Shown: piece by piece, positions 1 through 12,047 of the stretch
Layout of the letters: every line of letters begins with the position of its first letter
Numbering within the stretch: the stretch's first letter is position 1
Assembly: GCA_946122785.1 (NCBI GenBank)
Contig: CAMGYJ010000011.1
Coordinates: 930,001 to 994,000 of the forward strand
DNA length: 64,000 bases
Origin: Linum tenue
Taxonomy: Eukaryota > Streptophyta > Magnoliopsida > Malpighiales > Linaceae
Direction: 5' to 3'
The notes under the pieces: generated by a model
Told to the model about the DNA's origin: nothing
The model's input: only the letters and a program-made list of their open reading frames with translations
Databases searched by the model: none
Program-made: the position numbers and the translations under genes

Positions 1-734
1 CATGTTACAACGTTATCACCAGTTTGTTGTTGACGTCTAATTGAGTAGAACTCATGTGTTCATGTTTTCACTTTTAGATGTTATGAGTTGCAAAGCTACA
101 ACAACAATAATACCATTAGCCTAGAAGCGTGCTGGGTGAGTACAACTCGGCTAAGATGCTCATAGCCTATTCGTGATAATGTGCTCACATTATGCACAAT
201 TGTTGAATCAAACATTTGATGTTTCGTGACCGTTGGATGGACGTGGTGACATTTTTTCTCAAAATTATTACTGTATTTATCCACTGTGAAGTGTCGAACA
301 CACTATTCAACGATCATGTGTCCTGGTAACAGATTTTCATAGCTAAACTGTGAGTACCATAATCGGACAACCAAACTAATGCACAGGAAAACCAGAAGGT
401 GAGAGACAAGACCAATGGACAAACTTTGAGAATTGATATGAAAGAACATAGTAGAAGAAGAAGGCATTTAATAATGTTGGATAGTAATTTTGTATTTATA
501 TTTTCAAACCCAAGTTCTAAAACTACTTCTGCTACGGTACTACTACTACTACCCATTTTTGGGCAAAATACAATTGGCCAGTGAAAAGCTTTTTTTACCC
601 CTTCCCCCATCTCCTTAGATTCAGCTTTACCCAAAAAGGTTAAAAGAACAAAAAAAGGAACCTAAATAGTAAACACAAATCTGTCCCAAAATGGAAAAGA
701 AACAGAAATTAAGGGATGAAACTGGAAATTATTA
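1..734. other. intergenic, 3' flank of the MYB gene
   Basis: No coding region, RNA gene or bounded repeat was recognised here. Short open frames on both strands have no family resemblance. The last ~100 bp probably holds the 3' untranslated region of the minus-strand MYB gene. Confidence 0.5.
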
Positions 735-1950
735 TTAGCAATACTGATATCTAATCTGCTGCTGTTGCCGCCCACCGGAAGAATGTTGGCAGTGGCAATT
801 CCCACGAGCTCCGCCGCCCAACTGCCAACACAAGCAGACGGCCTCCGCCGTCGTCGGCGCCGTAGCTGCCGTGCCGGAAAATTGAAATTTTGGGTGGAAT
901 TGAAGCTTCGACTCGGCAGAGTTCCCGGAGGAAGCCGAACTCGGCCGGGTCGTCGTTCGAGAACAAGAAGATGGAGTAGCAAGTCCGATTGTAAGATCCA
1001 AATTCAATTCCTCCCGCCGCTCGCCGCCTCCGGCGGCGACGGCAGGCCTTTGAAACGGCTGTTCTTCGTCGGTGGTCATCCCACTGCTGGAGCAGTTGTT
1101 TTCCTCGACGGACTCTGCTTTTACCACCGTTTGGAATTTGAAATCCAGGATACTGCTAGCCTTCATCGTGTTGGATTGGAGGAGACGGTTTATTTCCGCC
1201 GTGGATTGAGCTTGAGCCGGCGCCGATTTGAAATCCAACTGGGTAGGCTTCGTCGGAGCAGTAACAGCAGCGGCGGTGACGGTGGTGGTGGTTGCGGGAA
1301 CGGCGGCGGAGGCTGGTTTCTCGTTGAGGGAACGGTGAGTCTGCGGGTCGATCCCGCGGCTCATGAGCTTTCGCTTGATGTGAGTGTTCCAGTAGTTCTT
1401 GATCTCGTTATCTGTTCTTCCCGGCAGTCTTCCGGCAATCAACGACCATCTGCAGAGGACAAAAAAAGAAACGAAATTTAGCCCAAAAACGAAAAAACAG
1501 GGGAATTGAAAAAACAGAGGAACCGGGAAAGGGGGGATTTGAGTTTGAGGCAAAGGTAATTACTTGTTTCCAAGAAGGCTGTGAAGCTTAATGATGAGTT
1601 CATCTTCTTCTTCAGAGAAATTCCCTCTTTTGAGATCAGGCCTAAGGTAATTAATCCACCTCAGTCTGCAACTCTTCCCACAACGGAGCAACCCTGCAGA
1701 TAACAAAATCCATAGAGGAAAACCAATTCAAACAACTTGCCAAAACAGGGGAAAAGGATTCGCTTTATCGTTCCTTTCTTAGTTTGGGGAAGAACCCAAA
1801 AAGAAAAAAACACTAACCGGCAGATTTGGGGAGGGAGCGCCAGCAGCCTTCGCCATGAGTGCGGATGTAATCAACGAGGCGCTGGTCTTCTTCTTTCGTC
1901 CAGGCGCCTTTGTTGGTGTGAGCCTTCTCGCAACAAGGAGACCTTCCCAT
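735..1950 (-). CDS. R2R3-MYB transcription factor, subgroup 4 (repressor) type
   Basis: Three exons: 1950-1818, 1693-1564 and 1449-735. Exons 1 and 2 are 133 and 130 bp, the classic R2R3-MYB lengths, and all borders are GT-AG in matching phase, giving 325 aa. The protein starts [15 protein letters not shown], followed by R2 (about residues 13-63) and R3 (about 66-116). R3 contains the bHLH-interaction signature [DE]Lx2[RK]x3Lx6Lx3R. After the MYB domain come the subgroup-4 C1-like motif [12 protein letters not shown], an EAR-type repressor motif LNLDLTIGL (about residues 236-244) and a Cys-rich stretch (VCLCWQLG...GNCHC) near the C-terminus. Known subgroup-4 members repress phenylpropanoid or flavonoid genes in the nucleus; that role is inferred here. 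The ATG at 1950 was chosen because it opens the conserved N-terminus; an in-frame upstream ATG at 2055 adds unrelated residues. Confidence 0.93.
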
Positions 1951-2340
1951 GGTGTGTTCCTTTCTCTTTTTCAAATCGGAGAAATGGGTTCTGTTCCTCT
2001 TCTCTTGTTTGAAATTGGGTTCGTGGAGAGAGACGTCAACAGCAGGTTTACACAAGTACCTGACTCGTTTGTCTGTTAACTGTTCGACGAAAAGTCTGAG
2101 AGAGAGGAAAAACAGGGGAGAGCGAATTTATTGTAGAGAAGATGAAGAAGAGGGAAGGTGGGTGTTGCCAATAAGAGAGGATTGAGAATGGAGTATTAAT
2201 TATAGAGCAGAGAGAGGGAGGGAAGGTAGAAGAAGAAGAGAGGATGGGAAGTGGAGAAGAGAGAAGAAAATGGGGTGAAAATTGAATTGAAATGAAATCT
2301 GTGGTGAGAGAGAGAGGGAAGGAGAAGGGATTTTGACCAA
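1951..2340 (-). promoter_or_regulatory. MYB 5' leader/promoter, CT-rich on the coding strand
   Basis: On the plus strand this stretch is strongly GA-rich with runs of GAGAGAG (for example around 2205-2215 and 2305-2320), so it is CT-rich in the direction of the MYB gene. This is common in plant leaders and core promoters. Several short upstream ATGs precede the main start. No single TATA box was assigned. Confidence 0.4.
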
Positions 2341-2469
2341 GTTGGTGAGAAAGACAAGTGGTTGCAGATAGGAGGGGGCTGGATTTGGTAGGTAGCTCTA
2401 CTTTTACGTCGGATTTTTCATTTCCACTCCTTTCCTTTCTTTCTTTCATGTGTTCTCTCTTCTCTTTCG

Positions 2470-3043
2470 GGGTCAATTACTCAAAACCGCCACTCAACTT
2501 TTGGGGTCTGTCTAAACTCGGCCACAAAACTTTTTTCGGAATTCGTCGAGTTCACTATTAAAGTTTGGAACAACTGACGATATAATGATTCGGTTTATCG
2601 TCAATCAGAATCGATAATGGAGAGCATCACGATTGCCTTGAACTTCATACGTGTCTCGCGTATTAGGATCAGAAGGAAAATACCTGGTAAATAATAAAAA
2701 AAAATAGTGAAAATGGGTTGAGAGCATAGTCTAGTTATTCAAAAGATGGAGATTAGGATGGTGAGGTAGAGATTAGGATGGAGTTTGTGTTGTATGTGCT
2801 TTAGAACTGCTTTGTGTTGCCTGTCTAGGTTTTGTTTGAAGAAGTGTCTGATTGATTTAAACTGGAACAATTGACGCGTTTATTATGACAGAGATTCGAT
2901 GAAATATAGGAAGTGATTGTTTTATTTTGTTGTTGTTACGAAGTGCAATGGTGAATTCATTGTCCCTAGCAAAGGTGAGTGGCCAATTTGTTAATGAACC
3001 GAAGTTTGTGGACCGTTTGTGCAATTGCTCCCTCTTTGTCTAG
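2470..3043. mobile_element. possible MULE-like remnant with weak inverted ends
   Basis: The left end (GGGGTCAATTACTCAAAACC) and the reverse complement of the right end (GGGAGCAATTGCACAAACGG) share a gapped pattern of about 15 of 20 bases. The flanking bases are only roughly similar (TCTTTC versus TCTTTG). No transposase frame is present. This is a tentative call. Confidence 0.3.
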
Positions 3044-5226
3044 ATGAACACGAATCAGTTCTGGAATGAGTATTTGATGACGTTTTGATCCCTCAACTCC
3101 TTTCTTTTATGGGAAAGGGTTCTTTTTTATGATGAGGAACCACGTTTCTTTGAGTAGGATTAGGTAAAGCAATCTTTTGAACCAAAATGTCATGAGGCTC
3201 GTGATGAACATTGGGTAAAAAACGTAAAGTTTAAAAGATTTGAGGTAGTTAGGACGTGTATGGAATTAGGGTATGTGCAAGGAGGGACGCAAACTTAGCT
3301 ATCATCATGATAAATCTAAGTTGTTGCGTTTCATTTAATAAGGAAAAAGGCGAATTAAGTATCGTGGTTTCAAAGTTATATATGTGATGTGTATTTAATT
3401 CATGTACGTTATATCACACACACACAAAAAATTCATGTACGTTATATTATTTAGTTTTATATTAAGAGCGAACTTTAAGCAGGGGAGGAAAAAAAATCAA
3501 AACGGAACATAATAATTTTTTAGGAAGACTAGTACACCCTTACGTGTGTGTTATCATTCTTATTATATGGCGAAGAGGTGAACACATCCATTATTATAAG
3601 CATGAATATGAATCATTTGAGATAAAATGGTGTCACATTGAACACTTCTGACAACGAAAAAGGTGTGATAAAGTGATTTGGTTGGCTCGACCTTAATTTA
3701 CCTTCAAAATTTCGGTATTTATCATGAAAATGAATTTAGTTACCACTTGAGCAACTCGTTTGTTTATTCTTCCAGTTAGGCGTGATACGAAATGTCAGCT
3801 ATTGTCGATTCAACGACTAGTGTTCGATTGATTCACATTGGCAAGCAACACTCACTCTTACTTCCTATAATAAACACCCAACTCTGGCCTTCATGGCATT
3901 CCGATTTTAGGGCCTCTGATCTTGGCCTAGATTCACCTGCTTCCTCATGTGCAATAAGGCCATGGATGATCTTTCAGCAGACTTCTGAAGGTCAAAAGTA
4001 AATATATGTTGAGGTCTGGGAACAGTGTTTTTATGGGCACTTCTGGCCAAACTTGTCTTCGTTAAAGCAGTGTCTTTTTGTTGGGGCTGTTCAAAGGAAA
4101 GTGGCGGAGCACAAATGGAGGAGGCAGACAAGCACCTAATGTACCAAAAAAACTTGGCTCACCTAATATAACCAACGTGTTCTTTGGCTGTTCTAGTACT
4201 AGCCTCTGTGATAGCTAAGATATTTTTGGGTCTTGTTTCTAGGAAGTAGATATGTGGGCAAAAGATTTGGTCAATGCATATGATCAATTTCGATTAGGTT
4301 TCGGCTCTTGAAATTGAAGACGATTTTGATTCCGAATTTAATGGGTTCGATCAAGAACAAGCGACGGAGATACGCGATTAGGTTTCGGCTCATCAAGAAC
4401 AAAAGAAGCAAAAAGATAAGATCCTATGCACTTGTTAATTTGGTTCAGTACAAAGACTTGGCCACCCCTTGGTCATAAATGGGGTTAGGGGTGTGCAACG
4501 ACATAATCCCTACTAGACCAAAACTCATGAGAATTGCGGTGCAACAGTGAAAGACATCTTAGGACCAAATAGCACACCGGCATTGCATTCAGGTTGGATC
4601 AGGTTTGGTTCGATCCAAATGTCAATTCAACATATTTTTCTTCAATATTTATAAAATGAATGGGACCAAGAACCACACCACATTATATATGGTTCTATAT
4701 GATTCGGTACAAGCGTCGGTTTGATCCAGTACGGCAACCCTAGTAGTAGCAGACTAGTGGGTATTGATGAGCTCGTCCAACCAAAGACGATTCCCCACTT
4801 GAATGAAAAGTAGATTATTCAGGGTAACACTAAAGAAGTTACGATTCTTTGGTTCCATTCTCCTTTTCTCAGTCCCACTTGTTCGACTCGGAACATAACT
4901 AACCTAACTAACATCTCAGCAACTACCTAATCTAGGTCATACTCGATCAATTAGCTAGGAGCCTAGGCCCACTGCAAAATAGCTTCATGGGCCGGGCAAA
5001 GTCAATAGATGGACTTGGATCAGTAGTCCACTATCCTTGGACCAAGCCCAATTACAATTGCTCAACAGTCAACACCATTTCCCTCCATTCGAATTGCAAT
5101 TGAAAATAATCCTACTTCTACGGTTCTACCTTTAAATAAAAAGGCATTGCAGAAGCTAAAGCAAAGGTTTTACTAGCACAAGAGCATTACTGCTGATTGC
5201 TGAAGACAAAACCAAGGGATCAAAGG
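3044..5226. other. intergenic, no gene seen
   Basis: AT-rich sequence between the MYB promoter and the 3' end of the anthranilate synthase gene. A short direct repeat (CATGTACGTTATAT) occurs near 3403 and 3434 around a CA-rich run. Around 4490-4740 there are phrases such as GGGGTGTGCAACG and GGCAACCCTAG that resemble hAT-MITE ends elsewhere in the window, but no target-site duplication could be paired. No coding exon was recognised. Confidence 0.45.
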
Positions 5227-8200
5227 TTACTTGTTCACAAACGATGATTCAGCGAGATCGATGGCGCGAGCCAGACCAGCAGCCTTGTTCTCGCACTCTC
5301 TCTGCTCATCGTCGGGGTTACTATCTGCCACAATCCCGGCTCCAGCCTGGATGTGAGCAACCCACTCTCGTCGTTTGCTGACATCGGCGTACGAGTACAT
5401 CGTGTCGTACCTGGTGCTCGTGGGAAAGACGATGGTTCTCAGAGCAAGGGCAATGTCCATATCCCCGTTGAATGAAATGCCGCCGAAGCCGCCGCTGTAT
5501 GGCCCACGCCGAGTTACTTCTAGCTCGTCGATCAGCTCCATTGCTTTCACCTGCAGTTTTCGACAGATACCCCGAATATGTGATACGAATGTTGAGAATT
5601 GCATTAGTATGATGCATTATAGTAATGTAAGGCTGGAATGAGTTCATCAAATTATGGAATGAAAGCGTTTCAGTAGAGGAAGTCCGGTGAGACAGACCTT
5701 AGGAGCTCCACTAACTGTGCCGACGGGAAGTGCAGCACGCAAGACGTCCCAGCTGGTTAAGTCGTCGAGTATCTCTCCTGTGACCTGTCAGCAAATGAAA
5801 TCTGAGTCATTACATTAATACAATACTTCCGTTTGACCTGTCACACAATGTTTGCTCCACGTAGGAGACCGTTATGCTCCATGTATGGAGCTGCCTTCTT
5901 CCCACTCACAGTGACTGTCGGTCCAGAAATCCAAGAGAGAATCATAAAATGACAGAAACGAGACAGTCTCCTATGCATATCTAGATTATTGAGAAGCAGA
6001 GATTTGTACCGTTGAGCTGATGTGCATAACATGGGAGTAGCGCTCAATATTCATAAGCTTTTCAACTTTCACTGATCCCGGTTTGGAGACCTGCATGAAA
6101 AAGCCAGCTGATGAAAAATACCCCATTAAACAATAAAGCAGAGGGAGTTTATTCTGTTACTCGTTACACAACGTATACATGAGTGCATGACACTGTTACA
6201 TTTGAAATGACAAGACTTATATGATAAGCAAAAAAGAACCGACCTTTCCCACATCATTCCTTCCCAAGTCAACAAGCATAATGTGTTCTGCGCATTGCTT
6301 TTTATCGTTCAACAGCTCATTTTCCAACACTAGATCTTCCTCCGGTGTTTTTCCTCTTCTAACAGTCCCAGCAAGGGGTCGATTCGTGATTTTGTTCTGT
6401 ATACTTCATTCAAATATTAGGCTGGGCATGAAGAATCGGAACAGAATAACGTAAGTCCACCTGAACAAGCGCTAATTGGAGTTACCTTCTTGACGCGTGT
6501 CAGAATTTCTGGGCTGGAAGCAACCAGTATACAGCCTCTAGCCTGATAAGGATGTACTCAAACATTAGATTGTAATGATAAATAACTTGCTGTTCAAGCG
6601 ATAAGGACTAGGCTCAAAGAGGTCACACTTGTAGGTAAGTCATATACGGGCTTGGATTGACGACTCTCAGACATCTGTAGATCTCAAATGGGTCTGCATA
6701 TGTTCGTCTCTCAAAGCGCTGACTCAATACAATCTGGAAAATATCACCAGCTAGTATATGTTCTTTAGCTGCCAATACTGCCTCCTTATAGTCTTCATTT
6801 GTCATGCTTGAGACATCGAGTTTAGGGCCAAAAAGACTAGGTGACAACATGATTGAACCAGCAGATAGCCTTGGACTGCAAAAGCAGAAAGGGTTGCTTA
6901 ATACAGCGATAAATAGACAAAACTGCTACATATAAAACATCTCTAGATTACTCACGGTGCTATATCATGAACTCTAGAGATTAAGTTCATCAACCGATCA
7001 ATACCATCATTATAGGCCTCCTCAGTGGAAGAATACCGATCCAACTGAACCCAGTGAATCAGGTGTGATTTCTGGGGACGAGAAATAAAAAAACATCGGA
7101 ACCAGAAAACACACAGGAATGAAGCAAACGAATTAAGGTCTCGAGATGATAAAATAAGAAGCATATAAAGCGACTTGTATTTACGCACCTTATCGACATG
7201 ATCAAAGACAATAACATTATCATAAAGACCGAGATGCATATCAGGGAGATTTCTGTCATCAGTCGGAGCAGCAGAGAAAGGCATCTTTTTCTTCTCAACA
7301 TACCGTACAGTGTCATAAGAAAAGAAACCAACCCAACCACCTGATCCATATGCAATTTTCAAGTCAAGAAATGTGTGTCCAAGAATGGACATAACAATAA
7401 GCATCTAATATCAAGAATGTGTAGGGCCATTTCAACAAGCCAATCATAGAAACAGTGTAGATTGCAATAAAAAAGACTGACCACAGAAGCATTCTGGTAG
7501 CTCATCAACAAGTTGAGGCGTCCATCCCTCCATTATTTTTCGAGGAACATCCATTGGGTCTTCCACTATCTGCTCCTCCCTACGGTTCTCATGATGGTAC
7601 ATGGTTGTAACCATGTTATCTTTTGCCACAATCTCTATGGTTGGTTGAGCCCCAATGATACTATACCTTCCCTAAATTAAAAAAGAGGCGCGTCATAACA
7701 GAAACTACACTTTCCTGATTAGAAGAAAACACGCAGTTGGAGAAAGAAGGAGAGAAAAAAGGAAACCGAGTCAACTTACAACGGTGGAAGCATCCAGACC
7801 AGGTTGAACCGACTCAAACAAGAAGCTTGGTGCGTCTCTTTCATCTTCCCTTACAAGGCATCTGTAAGCAAGCACTGGCGTGAGATGATCACATAGCAGG
7901 CATTGGTGTAAAGGAATTAGATTCCCTTTCTTCGCAGCTTCATGAAATTTTTCTGATTGGTCAACTGAAAAACAAGCAAGTACCACCCGGGTTATGACTA
8001 GCACAAATCGAATGGAGGATGGAGCCACCGACCACGTAGAAACAATCACACCTTTACAGCCCATCTTTGCACCGAGTACTCATATATCCACGCACATTAA
8101 GTGCCCATAAATCGAATCAGATAACATGCTTAGACTTCCATCATCGAACAACATAATTTCAGTTCACAGACGTCGATTTCTACTGATGACAGAAATCAAT

Positions 8201-8750
8201 TCAGCTCTCAATTTCATCACAAGACACCCACCCACCCACCCACCCACTCACTCACTCAATCAATCAACCAATCATTCGATTGCTATTGCCTTTGATTCAC
8301 CCGCAATCAAACCATTACAATCACAGTACTAGCTAACATCAGCAGCGGCGGGAATTCCAAATATGCTACTATTCCCTCTCAAACCAAACTAGGTAGAACT
8401 GATTTCATCCGCACTCCTATTGCTTTTTCCCATTCATTTTCCCCCCAGCATCCAAACAGAATACGGAAGCGGAACAATAGCAAAGAAGCAATTTTACCAA
8501 TCGGTTGATAAGTGGAGGCGGCGCATTTGTGAGAACCGAAGCGAGAGCTCCCGCCGGCCAGAGAAATAGACCTCGAGGAAGTGGAGCTGGCGCTAGTGAG
8601 TCGTCCATTGAAGTTGACCTCCCGGACCCCGAGAGGCTGTGGGAGAGCAACAGCTAAAGTTGTGCTCATTGCCGGGAAGGTTTTGGTGGGAAGAAGGGAG
8701 GAAGCGCGGAACTGGGAGAGCTCGCACATGGAAACCGAATTCTGCTGCAT
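5227..8750 (-). CDS. ASA: anthranilate synthase alpha subunit, plastid
   Basis: Eleven exons (8750-8498, 7964-7780, 7671-7482, 7340-7189, 7071-6956, 6875-6629, 6542-6486, 6396-6244, 6090-6010, 5784-5698, 5550-5227) join in frame to 614 aa, usual for plant ASA. The enzyme converts chorismate and glutamine-derived ammonia to anthranilate, the first step of tryptophan synthesis, with a beta (glutamine amidotransferase) subunit in plastids. Visible family blocks are [13 protein letters not shown], then [10 protein letters not shown] (the tryptophan-feedback region corresponding to bacterial LLES), [81 protein letters not shown] and [11 protein letters not shown]. The first ~80 residues are Ser/Thr/Ala-rich and poorly conserved, as expected for a transit peptide. 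The start at 8750 (MQQNSVSM) is the most likely; 8810 and 8729 are alternatives. Confidence 0.95.
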
Positions 8751-9164
8751 TCTTCTCCTCTTCCTCCTTCCTGGCTCGCCGAGTGTTTGAATTTTTGTCT
8801 GAAAGACCAATAAAAGCTGCTCTGAAAATATTAGCCATTATATTGTATGATCCAGTTGGGCCTCTGTTGTTTTGGACCGGGCTTTATGGGCCTTAAATCC
8901 ACCATAACGAAAAGCCCAGAATTACAAAAGAGAGAGAGAGAGAGCGCGCGCGAGGTCCGTTCTAAATTTCAGCCATGCAAAATGCCACGATGACCGCAGA
9001 GCAGTTACGTCAAAACTCAAAACTCAAAACCAACCTCCAATCCCTCATTTCTTCTTACTCAAAAGTTCAAAACTGCGTCTGTCTTTTTTTGATCTCGATC
9101 CAGTGAAGCAGAAGGGTCGATCGATCGTCAAATTCGAAGGAGAAGAGAGACCACGTACGAAAGG
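8751..9164. promoter_or_regulatory. divergent promoter shared by ASA (-) and RPP0 (+)
   Basis: Only 414 bp separate the two start codons. Two site II motifs TGGGCC lie at 8857-8862 and 8887-8892. Such TGGGCY elements are known to be common in promoters of plant ribosomal-protein and proliferation genes. A GA/CG dinucleotide tract lies at about 8931-8953 in the P0 leader side. No clear TATA box was seen for P0. Confidence 0.6.
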
Positions 9165-11901
9165 ATGGCGATCAAGGTGACGAAGACGGAGAAGAAGGTG
9201 CAGTACGACAAGAAGCTGTGCAGGCTGCTGGACGAGTACTCGCAGATCCTGATCGTGGAGGCCGACAATGTCGGGTCGAAGCAGCTCCAGGACATCCGAA
9301 AGGGGCTGCGCGGCGACTCGGTGGTGCTGATGGGGAAGAACACCATGATGAAGCGATCCATCCGCCTCCACGCCGAGGCCACGGGAAACGACAGCTTCTC
9401 CAAGCTCGTCCCTCTCCTCGTGGTATATGGCAAAACTAACTAACTAATGAAATGATGATGTGGCACTTCAATTTTAAACGGAATGAAATTATTATTTTGA
9501 TATATATGGATAACTGCCAAAAGACTGAAAGAGTTGGTTTGCTAAATCTTGATTATGTATTTTTCAGGGGAACGTGGGATTGATTTTCACCAAGGGTGAC
9601 CTCAAAGAGGTTAAAGAGGAGATCGCCAAATACAAGGTAACGTTCTTTTACTCCTACAGTTTCACTTTTTTTACCTGAAAATCATAAATTGCACGCTTTG
9701 GATTCTACTAGTAAACGGCGTCGTTCTGGAAGTGCATGGAGCTAGTAGTAATGTGCATGCATATGCAAGTGACTTTAATAAGGCCTTTCATTTCTCGTCC
9801 TTTTTTGTTGTTGTTGTTGTTGCTGCTTATTCCTCTGGTAATTTATCTAGTTATGATTATTGATCTGTAAATTAAATTGGGTTATATTTATGTACATTGT
9901 AGTTGATCAAGCACTTAACGAATTAAGATTAATTATTACATGTGGTAATTAAATTGATTATAATTTGATGAAACGTACAGGTGGGAGCTCCTGCTCGCGT
10001 GGGTCTGATTGCTCCAATTGACGTCACTGTCCCTCCAGGCAACACTGGACTAGACCCCTCTCAGACTTCCTTCTTTCAGGTTCATTATCAGTTTTCCTAA
10101 CCTAAACGTTTTAGAAATCTTACCGTATTGTTCAGTCAAATTCAAATAACTAAATACCGTATTCAAATCATTAGGCAAATTTAGGGCTGGTATTCGGTAA
10201 CCGGTATTCGGTATTACCGGGTATCGAACCGATTACAATCGGTATTCGGTATACCGAATACCGGCGGTATCGGTATTCGGCTGCCATTTTCGGACAAACG
10301 GTATACCGAATACCGATTGGTTATATACCGACGGTAAATCGGTATACCGAATACCGAATTACAAAAAAAAAAAGAAGAGGAAAACGCAGCGCAGCGCTGT
10401 AGTGGAATTGGGGAAGGGGAACCCTAATTCCGCTTTGCATCTGATCCCCGCGGCCCGCCCTCCAGCCTCCACCTCGTCTGTCGCTTTTCCTCTCCAAGAC
10501 AGCCTCCACTCCATCCGCCTCCAGCCTCCTCAGTCGACGTTCGAAACCAGCCGCCCCAGTCGAAACCCAGCGGCCAGCGGCGAGCCCCTGCATCCTGCGC
10601 CGAAGGTCGGAAGCGGGAAGGCGGCGAGCCCCTGCACCCAGCGCTGGCAGCCAGCTTGCCGCGACGCCGTGCTCCACCACCAGTCCACGCGTCGTCTGTG
10701 TTCCCCTTCGCCAGCAGCAGCGCCGAGCGTCGTCTGTGTTCGCCATCGCCCAGCACTCAGCAGGCAGGGGCAGCAGGCCAGCAACAGTTCCCGACTCCCA
10801 GTGTGCCGTGTCTGTCTTCCTCTTCTCTTCTCGAGAGCTCGAAAACATAACTCAATGCATTAACCGATATTCGGTATACCGGTATTAATACCGGATACCG
10901 ACTATTCGGTATTCGGTATACCGGATAACATTCGGTATCGGTATTCGGTGGGTACACAATGTTATCCGGTATACCGAATACCGACTATTCGGTATCCGGT
11001 ATACCGGATACCGACCGATTACCAGCCCTAGGCAAATTCAAATGACTACGTAAAAAAAATAACGACGATCTATAAATGTGAATAAGAACTTGGTCTAGCA
11101 ATATTATCACTAACTAACCTTAAATCCGAAGATTACAGATTCTTAGCATCTTCTAATGGAACATCTTTATCTAAAAAAAAAATAACGATCTATGAATAAT
11201 GTAATAGGTGCTGAACATCCCGACCAAGATCAACAAAGGCACGGTGGAGATAACGACCTCAGTTGAGCTAATCAAGAAGGGCGAGAAGGTGGGATCGTCG
11301 GAAGCCGCGCTCCTCTCCAAGCTCGGCATCCGACCTTTTTCCTACGGCCTCATCGTCACCTCCGTCTACGATGACGGCTCCGTTTTCAGCCCCGAAGTCC
11401 TCGACCTCACCGAAGACGACGTCGCTCTCAAGTTCGCTTCCGGCGTCACCAACCTCACTTCCCTCTCGCTGGCCGTCTCGTACCCGAGCCTCGCCGCCGC
11501 GCCGGCCATGTTCGCCGCTTCCTACAGGAACGTGCTCTCCGTCGCCGTCGCCACCCAGTACAGCTTCCCCCAGGCCGAGGACGTCAAGGAGTACTTGAAG
11601 GTAAATGAATTCATTTGCTAATTCGCATCAATTTTTGCTTCTATTCATTTGGCAGAATGAATTTTCATTCATAAACAAGTTTTAATTAACTGAATCCCCC
11701 CCAATTATTGAACAAATGGGGATGATGTTGGAATCTTGTGATGGATTTCAGGACCCAAGCAAGTTTGCAGCTGCGATGGCGGCCCCGGCAGCACCAAGCG
11801 GCGGAGGAGTTGCCGCCGGTGGAGCTAAGGAGGAGAAGAAGCCGGAACCAGAAGATGAATCGGAGGATGACGATGTCGGCATGGGTGGCCTTTTTGATTG
11901 A
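9165..11901 (+). CDS. RPP0: 60S acidic ribosomal protein P0
   Basis: Five exons (9165-9422, 9568-9636, 9981-10079, 11208-11600, 11752-11901) join in phase 0 to 322 aa, the usual length. P0 is the base of the ribosomal stalk: it binds 28S rRNA and anchors P1/P2 dimers. The N-terminal L10-type rRNA-binding domain is plain ([59 protein letters not shown]). The insertion domain ([15 protein letters not shown]) and an Ala/Pro hinge follow. The C-terminal acidic P-peptide ends [11 protein letters not shown], a variant of the canonical ending. Intron 3 is 1.1 kb because it contains a hAT-like element (10182-11030). The gene ends 146 bp from the end of CDC6, which converges from the other strand. Confidence 0.97.
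10182..11030. mobile_element. non-autonomous hAT-like element in RPP0 intron 3
   Basis: The ends TAGGGCTGG...CCAGCCCTA are inverted and flanked by a perfect 8-bp duplication GGCAAATT (10174-10181 and 11031-11038), the hAT signature. Both subterminal regions are packed with CGGTATACCG/CGGTATTCGG motifs in both orientations. The central 10380-10860 part is GC-rich and open in several frames but matches no family I recognise; it may be captured genomic sequence. No transposase is present. The element lies wholly inside the intron and leaves the splice sites intact. Confidence 0.88.
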
Positions 11902-12047
11902 GCTGCACGCGCAAGGTAACCATTGAGCTCGTAGCTAGTGGTTGGTTTCCTCCATTTTCTTCCGCTTTTCCGCTTTTCTATTTTGAAAACTCCATAGGCG
12001 AATTTGGTTCTCTTCTCCCCAACTTGTGAAGTAGAATTGGCACTCTT

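Noticed and set aside
765..1481. 238-codon open frame on the plus strand
   Set aside because: It lies antisense to the MYB exon 3, in GC-rich codons, and has no family resemblance; it is a shadow of the real gene.
4490..4740. Possible hAT MITE with TAGGGGTGTGCAACG and GGCAACCCTA ends
   Set aside because: No matching 8-bp flanking repeat was found, so the borders could not be supported.
10402..10863. Plus-strand 153-codon frame inside P0 intron 3
   Set aside because: It lies within a transposable element, overlaps other open frames on both strands and shows no recognisable domain; treated as possible captured sequence only.
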